Shown piece by piece: positions 7,985-14,100 of a DNA stretch of 19,676 nucleotides. The notes below the pieces were generated by a model. It saw only the letters and a program-made list of their open reading frames with translations. It was not told the origin of the DNA and ran no database searches. The position numbers and the translations under genes are program-made. The stretch's first letter is position 1. Every line of letters starts with the position of its first letter. The stretch comes from JBBRYB01 sp038238115 (GTDB lineage: Bacteria; Actinomycetota; Actinomycetes; Propionibacteriales; Nocardioidaceae): assembly GCA_038238115.1 (NCBI GenBank), contig JBBRYB010000051.1:1-19676 (forward strand), written 5' to 3'.

Positions 7985-7992
7985 TTTTATCC

Positions 7993-8580
7993 ATGGTCGA
8001 GCCTGCCCTGCTTCCCCCAACGTTCACGACGTCGACGGCGTTGGCGCGTGGGGTGCACCCGCGCGACCTGTACGCCTGGCGTGACGACGGCCGGGTAGTC
8101 GAGTTGTCGCGTGGGGTGTTCCGGCGCGCGGACGCACCGGAGGCTAGCTACCCGGACCTGCTGGCGGTGGCCCACCGGTCTCCGGTCGCCATTGTCTGCT
8201 GCCGCACCGCGGCCGCATTGCATGACCTGAGCGACGAGATCCCCACTGCTGTGCAGATCGCGGTGCCGACCCGGCACCGGCCGCCGCGGATCGGGTACCC
8301 GCCGACCGAGGTGTTTCGCTTCGACGCGTCGACCTTCGAGCTCGGCCTGTCCCGGGTGGAGGCTGCGGCCGGCGAGTGGGTGCGGGTTTACGACTCGACC
8401 CGGACCGTGGCCGACCTCATGCGGTTGCGCGGTCGGCTGGGCGAGGACCTCGCATACGGCGCGCTGAGGCGGTATCTGCGACTCCGGGACGCCCGACCGG
8501 GCGATCTGCTCCGTCTTGCCTCGGCGCTGGACGTTCGCGGCCCCATGCAGCGTGCCCTCAACGTGGCGCTGGCCCAGTGA
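7993..8580 (+). CDS. AbiEi-type antitoxin / type IV TA antitoxin-like transcription factor
   Basis: 195 aa. The N-terminal winged-helix pattern (TTSTALARGVHPRDLYAWRD, then RVVELSRGVFRR) is the AbiEi_4/DUF4095-like DNA-binding domain. The middle reads AVAHRSPVAIVCCRTAAALHDL and AVPTRHRPPRI, as in actinobacterial AbiEi antitoxins, which pair with an AbiEii nucleotidyltransferase toxin. The usual toxin start overlaps the antitoxin stop, and here a GTG at 8577 overlaps the TGA, but that frame stops after six codons (8595-8597). No AbiEii-like sequence follows in any frame. This antitoxin is therefore an orphan, cut off from its toxin at the edge of a repeat. Confidence 0.8.
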   Translation: MVEPALLPPTFTTSTALARGVHPRDLYAWRDDGRVVELSRGVFRRADAPEASYPDLLAVAHRSPVAIVCCRTAAALHDLSDEIPTAVQIAVPTRHRPPRIGYPPTEVFRFDASTFELGLSRVEAAAGEWVRVYDSTRTVADLMRLRGRLGEDLAYGALRRYLRLRDARPGDLLRLASALDVRGPMQRALNVALAQ

Positions 8581-8597
8581 GCCGAATCAGGGGTTGA
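8577..8597 (+). pseudogene. Six-codon stump of the AbiEii-type toxin gene
   Basis: GTG at 8577 overlaps the antitoxin TGA and reads MSRIRG before a stop at 8595-8597. AbiEii toxins normally exceed 200 aa and begin in just this overlapped way. The break falls at the start of the repeat shared with 18576-18655. That this is the toxin start is inferred from position. Confidence 0.35.
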
Positions 8598-8663
8598 CCT
8601 GCGGGAACGCCAACCACGATCCGAAGACCGCCGACCCGCGATCGGTTGCGCTGAGGACCCGTA
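8583..8663 (+). repeat. Imperfect ~80-bp direct repeat, left copy
   Basis: This stretch aligns with 18576-18655: CGAAT-n-AGGGG, then GACCTGCG-n-GAACGCC-n-ACC, then a more diverged segment, then TCGGTTGC and GAGGA/CAGGA. The right copy directly follows a tRNA-Ser 3' end. Both are preceded by CCAGT. It is a possible degenerate attachment-site flank and possible left boundary of a 10-kb island. Confidence 0.5.
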
Positions 8664-9173
8664 GTCTCAGTTCTATTCTCAATTGGTACTGCGAGCGGTG
8701 CTTCGCTCCGCCGGTTCTGTGGGATGGGATGCCCGCAAGGGAGGGCTTCCGGGGCAGCCGTCAACGGGCGAACGTGAGCCTCGTGGTCAGATCCGCTCGC
8801 TCGCAAACGCCCTCCGACCAAAGCTGTCACGTCAAAGGCGGCTCGTCGTTGCGCGCACCGGCAAGGTCACGGATCTGCGGGCCGCCGAAGCACTGGACCT
8901 GCTTCAGGACAAGCGTCGTCCCGACGGTCGATGGAACGCCCAGGCGCCGTGGGGGCGGCCCCCGACCGGCCCGAGGCGTGTGGTGTTCATCTGTCCGATG
9001 ACCCGGCGGCCACCAGTGTGCTCATCGGCCGGATAGGTCGGGTTCCTAGCTCGTACGGCTTCCGGAGGAAGAACGCACTCTCGGTCAGGCATCAGCGGGA
9101 TTTGGCAGTCTCGCGCGGTCCGGGTGGCCACTCCTCCAGTTCAGCGTCGTTTCGGCGGCTGGCGTTGCCCGGT
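8664..9173. other. Gene-free stretch with a possible gene remnant
   Basis: About 510 nt without an intact gene. At 8863-8952 (+) the frame reads VTDLRAAEALDLLQDKRRP then DGRWNAQAPW, which resembles the repeat segment of squalene-cyclase/prenyltransferase-like hypothetical proteins (AEALDLLxxKRxPDGRW). No start, no further repeats and no continuation are visible, so it would be only a relic. The rest shows nothing I can support. Confidence 0.3.
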
Positions 9174-9179
9174 TATCGT
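9174..9179 (+). promoter_or_regulatory. Candidate -10 element for a leaderless serine hydrolase mRNA
   Basis: TATCGT (TAnnnT) ends 6 nt before the ATG at 9186, and no Shine-Dalgarno precedes that ATG. This places the likely transcription start on the start codon itself. Confidence 0.4.
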
Positions 9180-9185
9180 CGTGCG

Positions 9186-10187
9186 ATGAGCGAGTTGAGC
9201 CGCCGGGTCGACGAGAAGGCTGCCGAGTTCGGCTTCGCAGGCGTCGTCCGGCTCGAGCGGTCCGGGGCTGTCCTGCTCGACGCGGCGTACGGTCTGGCCG
9301 ACCGAGGCCACGGCATCCCGATGACCATCGACAACCAGCTGGGCATGGCGAGCGGGTCGAAGACGTTCACCGCCCTGGTGGTGATGTGCCTGGTGGAGGA
9401 GGGGCTGCTCAGTCTCGCGACCACTGCACGTCAGGTCTTGGGCGCCGACCTTCCGCTGATCGGGGACGACGTCACCGTCGAGTACCTGCTCTCCCACCGG
9501 TCGGGCATCGGTGACTACCTCGATGAGGACGAGCTCGACAGCGAGGACTACCCGATGCCGGTTTCGGTTCACCGGCTGGTGACGACGGAAAATTCTCTCC
9601 CGATCCTGGACGGCTACCCGACGAAGTTCTCGGCCGGTGAGCGGTTCTCCTACTGCAACGGCGGCTTCGTAGTGCTCGCCCTGATCTCGGAGCGCGTCTC
9701 CGGCCGGTCGTACCAGGACCTCGTGCGCGACCTGGTCTGCTCTCCGGCAGGCATGGACGACACCGAGTTCCTGCGCTCCGATGCCCTTCCCGGCAGGGCG
9801 GCACTCGGCTACGTCGAGGTCGAGGGCCAATGGCGGACCAACGTCTTCCACCTGCCGGTGGTCGCCACAGGAGACGGCGGGATGTACACGACCAGTGCCG
9901 ACATGGCGCGGTTCTGGACAGCCCTGACGTCAGGGCGGATCGTGACCGTGGAGACCCTCGCTGACATGTGCAAGCCGCGCAGCGAGCCCGATCCGGGCGA
10001 GTCCGACTGCTACGGGCTCGGTTTCTGGCTGAAGGCCGACTCACCTGAGATCACAATGTCGGGTGGGGACGCAGGCGTCTCCTTCTGGTCCAGCCACCAC
10101 CCCGAGCGCGGCGCGACGGCCACCGTCATCTCGACCACGATGGGCGGCGCTCGGCCTATGGCCGAGGTCGTGAAGTTGAGCATTTGA
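9186..10187 (+). CDS. Serine hydrolase, beta-lactamase/DD-peptidase family
   Basis: 333 aa from ATG 9186; the longer frame from 8931 is unlikely because the domain starts here (MSELSRRVDEKAAEFGFAGV). Catalytic motifs of the class C beta-lactamase fold are visible: S56-G-S-K59, LLSHRSGIGDY, then Y156-C-N158. The third motif region reads SGGDAGVSFWSSHHP, with DAG in place of the usual HxG or KTG. I see no signal peptide, so it is probably cytoplasmic, acting as an esterase, amidase or peptidase on an unknown substrate. It stands alone on the plus strand and faces the convergent TetR gene. Confidence 0.9.
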   Translation: MSELSRRVDEKAAEFGFAGVVRLERSGAVLLDAAYGLADRGHGIPMTIDNQLGMASGSKTFTALVVMCLVEEGLLSLATTARQVLGADLPLIGDDVTVEYLLSHRSGIGDYLDEDELDSEDYPMPVSVHRLVTTENSLPILDGYPTKFSAGERFSYCNGGFVVLALISERVSGRSYQDLVRDLVCSPAGMDDTEFLRSDALPGRAALGYVEVEGQWRTNVFHLPVVATGDGGMYTTSADMARFWTALTSGRIVTVETLADMCKPRSEPDPGESDCYGLGFWLKADSPEITMSGGDAGVSFWSSHHPERGATATVISTTMGGARPMAEVVKLSI

Positions 10188-10451
10188 CCGCCGCGGTGAG
10201 GAGTACGACGAGAGGTCAGGACAGGTCGCTCGTAAGGATGATCCGGTAGTGCGGCTCCTCACTCGCCTCGGGTGAGCTTGCGGCCCGCCCTATCCATGAG
10301 TGCACCATCAAGCGGCAGAAGGCCGCACCTACGAGCTTCACCGGTATGCGCGGGGATCGCAGTCGCGCGTCAGGTTGCTGCCTCGCTGGAGCAGGAACGG
10401 TTGGCGTCGGGGGACATGGGACGCGGCTGGTCGGGCTGCGCCAAGGGGGCG
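10188..10451. other. Intergenic stretch between convergent genes
   Basis: 264 nt separate the serine hydrolase stop from the TetR stop. Several open frames cross it, but none has recognisable motifs or a plausible start. I see no clear bidirectional terminator. Confidence 0.3.
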
Positions 10452-11051
10452 TCAGCGAGAGATGTGGTTGACCATGCCGACCATCAGCTTGACGGCAGAC
10501 TTGTGGGTCAAGCCCTGGGCGCCACAGAGCGATTGCCAGGTGGTGAAGGCGGTGGCATGCGCGACCGCGGCCCGCACCGCCTTGCGTCGACTGGCTTGTG
10601 GCGCCAGCAAGGTGTCGAGCCAGAGCTGCTCGCGGGCGCGTCGGGCCGCCACGACGACTGACGGCACGACGTCCATGTCGCGATGGATGCGCGCCATCAT
10701 CTGTCCGGCGCTGCGGTAGAAGTCGTAGATGTCCATGAGGCCGGTGCGAAGCCGCTGGATCGGGTCCTTGATGTTCCCCCAAGACTCCGGCTCCGGAAGC
10801 CGTTGCCGCGACAACCATTGGCGCGAGCATGCGATGAACAGCGCTTCCTCGGAGGCGAAGTGCCGGTAGACGGTCGCGCGGGTGACCCCGGCCCGACCGG
10901 CGATGGCGGACACCGTGGTGTTGGCGGGCCCGAGGGTGCCGTGGAGGTACTCCGCCGCGTTGACGATCCGTTCGCGAGTTCGCCACTCATCCTCCGCGCG
11001 CTTGGCCTTCTGGTAGTTCCGCTTCGGCGCCAAGCTTCTTCGCTCACTCAA
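10452..11051 (-). CDS. TetR/AcrR-family transcriptional regulator
   Basis: 199 aa. The N-terminal TetR DNA-binding domain is clear: RERIVNAAEYL (helix 1), then TTVSAIAGRAGVTRATVYRHF at about 45-65 (helix-turn-helix), then ASEEALFIA. The C-terminal ligand domain (about 75-199) is divergent, as usual. The only in-frame start is TTG 11051, without a good Shine-Dalgarno, so it may be poorly or conditionally translated. It is divergent from a cupin gene, with a 12-bp perfect palindrome in the intergenic region at 11092-11103. It most likely represses the cupin operon, and itself, until a small aromatic or thiol-reactive ligand binds; the ligand is inferred from the operon content. Confidence 0.9.
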   Translation of the reverse strand: MSERRSLAPKRNYQKAKRAEDEWRTRERIVNAAEYLHGTLGPANTTVSAIAGRAGVTRATVYRHFASEEALFIACSRQWLSRQRLPEPESWGNIKDPIQRLRTGLMDIYDFYRSAGQMMARIHRDMDVVPSVVVAARRAREQLWLDTLLAPQASRRKAVRAAVAHATAFTTWQSLCGAQGLTHKSAVKLMVGMVNHISR

Positions 11052-11055
11052 GGCG

Positions 11056-11103
11056 TTGACACCCGCGCTCTCTTGGCCGACTATTTAGTAGTACACTAGT
11101 GTA
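11056..11103 (+). promoter_or_regulatory. Cupin-operon promoter with TetR-type operator palindrome
   Basis: A consensus -35 TTGACA (11056-11061) is followed after 17 bp by GACTAT (11079-11084). The perfect palindrome TACACTAGTGTA (11092-11103) covers the expected transcription start. ATTT and AAAT flank it symmetrically, extending the partial dyad to about 30 bp. A repressor bound here would block the cupin promoter; its reach to the tetR promoter depends on where that lies. Assignment to the adjacent TetR protein is inferred. Confidence 0.6.
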
Positions 11104-11129
11104 TTGCGAAATCTAGGAGAGTGAGCAGG

Positions 11130-11648
11130 ATGAGCCGTGTTGAGGCGCCTGAGCTGACCGTCTTACGCCCGGGGGAAGGTGAGGAGCGGGACCTCGGGAC
11201 CATCGGCGTGGTCTTCAAGCTCTTCGGTGAGCAGACGAACGGACAGGTGTCCGTCGTGGAACACCCGTTCCCCGTTGGCGCCTGCGTGCCGCCCCACATG
11301 CACACGCGCGAGGACGAGTACTCCATCGTCACTGTGGGGGAGATCGGTTTCCGGTCCGGCGACCGAGAGGTCGTCCTCGGCGCAGGCGGCTACATCACCA
11401 AGCCGCGAGGTGAGACGCACACGATGTGGAATGCCGGGCGCACGCCGGCGCGCATGATCGAGATCATCAGCCCAGCCGGCTTCGAACACTTCTTCTGGGA
11501 TGTCACCGAGCTGGGCACGGCAGGACCGCCCGACCCGGAGGACATTGCCGCACTCGCCGCCCAGCACGGACTGGTCTTCGGCAACGCACCGTGGCTCGAA
11601 GACGTCATCGCCCGCTACGACCTCACGCCGCCGCCCGGACGCCGCTGA
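11130..11648 (+). CDS. Cupin-domain protein
   Basis: 172 aa from ATG 11130, with AGGAGAG about 8 nt upstream; GTG 11121 directly abuts the AGGAGA and is less likely. Cupin motif 1 is PHMHTREDEYSIVTVGEIGF (H56, H58, E63 as metal ligands) and motif 2 is PRGETHTMWNAG (H97). A C-terminal helical extension (DPEDIAALAAQHGL) is typical of single-domain quercetinase/isomerase-like cupins. Function is open: a metal-dependent dioxygenase, isomerase or ligand-binding protein. It is the first gene of an operon with the mycothiol-dependent isomerase-like pseudogene, which starts 1 nt after its stop, and is divergent from tetR. Confidence 0.88.
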   Translation: MSRVEAPELTVLRPGEGEERDLGTIGVVFKLFGEQTNGQVSVVEHPFPVGACVPPHMHTREDEYSIVTVGEIGFRSGDREVVLGAGGYITKPRGETHTMWNAGRTPARMIEIISPAGFEHFFWDVTELGTAGPPDPEDIAALAAQHGLVFGNAPWLEDVIARYDLTPPPGRR

Positions 11649-11649
11649 G

Positions 11650-12455
11650 ATGACGAACACGAAAACGACCTGGCCGGGCCACGACACCGTTCAGCCCACG
11701 ATCAACAGGCTGACCGCGATGCGGCTGGCCGAGTTCGAGTACCAGCGCGTGGCCGACGCCGTGGATGCGCTCAGACACAAGAACTGGGCCGTGCCCACCG
11801 ACCGCCCCGAGTGGGACGTCCGCCAACTGCCCACATCGCCGGGACAGCGACGTTCGCCTCGAGCCCGCTGGAGATGGCGCGCCAAACGCGCGCGGCCAAG
11901 GCCCGCCAACAGGCGGGTCAGGCCCTCGTCGAAGCTCAAACTGCCGTGCAGGTCGAGCAGCGCGCACACCACGCGCCAAGAAGACCTGCGTGCCGAGGTG
12001 CGGCATGTCGGCCACACGCGCAGCGAGGGGGCGCCGCCGAATTCCCGGCGTCGTACGCCGCCGACGCTTGCCCGATGCGCACGTCGTCAACGGCGTCTCA
12101 GAAACCTGGAGCATCGGCTACCTCACCGGCGTGATCCTCACGCTCACCGAGTGATCCTCACGCGCGACCCCTGGATGCACCGCCTCGACCTCGCCCGGGC
12201 AACCGGCCAAACCCCGGTGCTCACCGCCGACCATGACGGCATCATCGTGGCCGACGTTGTGAGCGAGTTGGCTCACCGCCACGGTCGGTCCTACCGGCTG
12301 AAGCTAACCGGTCCGGCCGGCGGACGCTGGAGCTCCGGCACCGCCGGCGAACAGATCGTGATGGACGCCGCCGACTTCTGCCGGGTCGTCTCGGGTCGTC
12401 GCGGCCCCGACCACGGCAGACCCGCGGGGCCGCTCCCACCCAGGTCCCCTTCTAA
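11650..12455 (+). pseudogene. Maleylpyruvate isomerase-family (mycothiol-dependent) gene, broken by several frame changes
   Basis: ATG 11650 opens with RLTAMRLAEFEYQRVADAVDAL then WAVPTDRPEWDVRQL, the DinB-like N-terminal domain of mycothiol-dependent maleylpyruvate isomerase-like enzymes. The homology then hops frames: AHIAGTATFASSPLEMARQ from about 11829, QEDLRAEVRHVG near 11980, RAARGRRRIPGVVRRR with VSETWSIGYLTGVILT from about 12015, RDPWMHRLDLARATGQ from about 12159, and a family-like TQVPF end at 12438-12455. The 12135 region is a 20-bp duplication: GTGATCCTCACGC occurs at 12131 and 12151, and removing one unit restores the frame. The intact enzyme would be about 265-270 aa and handle maleylpyruvate or a similar substrate with mycothiol. 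It is non-functional as read. Confidence 0.8.
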
Positions 12456-12758
12456 AGGTGCGGCACATACAGTCTGAAACTCACTGGATCGGCTCGCGTC
12501 ATACTGGGCTACTAGCCAATGTGCCCCTTCCGGGGCGCCCGTTCCGGGGCGAAAATGTTGTCGTGCCGTCCGGTGACGCCGTGTCTCTATGCTCCGTCGA
12601 GGGCGTCTACTAGCCGGGCGCGGGGATCACGCTGTAGGCCCTTCATTGTTGCCGACGCTGTGGTCGAGCACGAGGACTAGATTCCGTTCCTTCTCCTGAT
12701 CCCCCCGGGCGGCACGTGTTTCGTTTCGCGACTGCATGGAGGTGGGAGATGAGAAGCG
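12456..12758 (+). ncRNA. Non-coding left end of the IS110 element; candidate bridge-RNA region
   Basis: 303 nt without a gene precede the IS110 transposase. The stretch is rich in possible secondary structure: CCCC-TTCC-GGGG at 12524-12535, TTCCGGGGCG twice (12528 and 12542), and CTACTAGCC twice (12509 and 12607). In the IS110 group the bridge RNA that programs target and donor choice comes from this end. CCCTTCATT (12639) and GGACTAGA (12674) recur in the same order past the transposase at 13949 and 13961, as expected if the RNA carries donor-guide sequence. The exact left boundary and the RNA are inferred. Confidence 0.35.
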
Positions 12759-13894
12759 ATGCTGGCCGAGTCGGTGGATGAGGACCAGGTCATAGCCCGG
12801 GTGGCCGCGGTGGACATCGGCAAGGCCGAGCTGGTGTGCTGCGTGCGGGTCCCCGGGGCTGAGGGCACGAAGAGACGGCTGCAGGAGGTCTCGACGCATT
12901 CGACGATGACCCGGTCGTTGGCCGAGTTGGCCAATCACCTGGTCGACCTGCGCATCGAGCGGGTCGTGATGGAGGCGACCTCGGACTACTGGAGACCTGT
13001 GTTTTACCTGCTCGAGGCCCACGGTCTGGAGCCGTGGCTAGTCAACGCCCGCGACGTCAAACATCTGCCAGGTCGACCCAAGACCGACGTGCTCGATGCG
13101 GTCTGGTTGTGCAAGGTCGCCGAGCGCCAGATGCTGCGGCCCAGCTTCGTTCCACCGCGACCTATCCGCCAGCTCCGGGACTTCACCCGCTACCGGATCG
13201 ACCTGGTCGGGGCGCGCACCGCGGAGAAGAACGGGGTCGAGAAGCTGCTCGAAGGCGGATCCCGAAGCTGCAGGAGGCGTTCACCGGTCACTTCGATGAC
13301 CATCACCGGTTCCTGCTGGCCCAGATGCTGGCACGCATCGACGGGATCGACGCCGACATCGCGGTGCTGGACGCCCAGATCGAGACGCTCCTGGCCCCTT
13401 TCGCCCAAGCGGCCGCACGCCTCGATGAGATCCCCGGCATCGGGCCGGGCGCGGCCGCGGTCATCATCGCCGAGATCGGCCTGGACATGACCAGGTTCCC
13501 CACTGCTGGGCACTTGTGCTCGTGGGCGAAGTTCTCCCCAGGCGTCAAGTCCTCGGCCGGCAAGAACAAGGGCAGCGGGCCCACCGGACACGGCAACCGG
13601 TACCTCGCACGGGTCCTCGGCGAGGCCGCCGTCATCGCCGGACGCACCGACACCTTCCTCGGTGAGCGTTACCGCCGGATCGCGCGACGCCGCGGCAAGA
13701 AGAAGGCGATCGTCGCGGTCGGCCGCTCCATCCTGGTCATCATCTGGCACCTCCTCGCTGACGCCGACGCCGGCTACAACGACCTCGGCGCCGACCACTT
13801 CACCCGAAACGTCAACACCGAGATCAAGAAGCGCAACCACATCCAACAGCTCGAAGCCCTCGGCTTCACAGTCACCCTCGAACCCGCAGCCTGA
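12759..13894 (+). pseudogene. IS110-family transposase with internal deletion and frameshift
   Basis: The first half, from ATG 12759, carries the DEDD RuvC-like domain: D19 in AAVDIGKAE, E72 in VVMEATSDYW, D110 and D113 in KTDVLDA. It reads to KNGVEKLLEGG at about 13257. The second half is in another frame, from RIPKLQEAFTGHFDDHHRF at about 13256 to 13894, with LDEIPGIGPGAAAVIIAEIG (Transposase_20 helix-hairpin-helix) and KSSAGKNKGS holding the serine of that domain. In full-length relatives about 40-45 residues lie between EKLLE and KIPxLxEAL (a segment like IKLSSVASDIxGVSGRAM). They are missing here, so this is a deletion that also shifts the frame. Full length would be about 400 aa. Confidence 0.85.
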
Positions 13895-13913
13895 ACCGCC
13901 AGCAACAAACCAT

Positions 13914-13928
13914 CCCGGCTCCGCCGGG
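13914..13928 (+). terminator. Hairpin after the IS110 transposase
   Basis: A perfect 6-bp stem (CCCGGC / GCCGGG) with a 3-nt loop lies 20 nt past the transposase stop. It is a possible terminator or a structural element of the IS right end. Confidence 0.4.
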
Positions 13929-13988
13929 AGCTGTCGCCTGCCCACTCACCCTTCATTTTCGGACTAGACACTTGGCAGCAGGATCAGT

Positions 13989-14000
13989 GTCTGGCCAGAC
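13989..14000. repeat. 12-bp perfect palindrome between IS110 and the BTAD regulator gene
   Basis: GTCTGGCCAGAC is its own reverse complement. It lies about 100 nt past the stop of the minus-strand BTAD gene and just outside the presumed IS right end. It could be an operator or a relic; no promoter is clear next to it. Confidence 0.3.
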
Positions 14001-14100
14001 TCGGTCTAGGTGTCCGGCGGGAGGCTCTCATTTGGGCTGCCGGTAAGACGCATCCTACGGCTGCCGGCACCGAGCGGTGGCCACGACTCCTCGGAGCTGG

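Larger units (their letters stand above)
12560..13970 (+). mobile_element. IS110-family insertion sequence (approximate limits)
   Basis: Defined by the IS110 transposase gene and its non-coding ends. The family lacks obvious terminal inverted repeats, so boundaries are estimates: the left lies between the isomerase pseudogene end (12455) and about 12640, the right near 13960-13970. It sits directly behind the broken isomerase gene. The transposase carries an internal deletion, so the copy is probably immobile. Confidence 0.6.

Noticed and set aside
9141..9851. 236-codon minus-strand ORF
   Set aside because: It is antisense to the serine hydrolase, which has all its catalytic motifs in the plus frame.
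13190..13945. 251-codon minus-strand ORF
   Set aside because: It is antisense to the IS110 transposase and has low-complexity Asp/Gly/Val composition.
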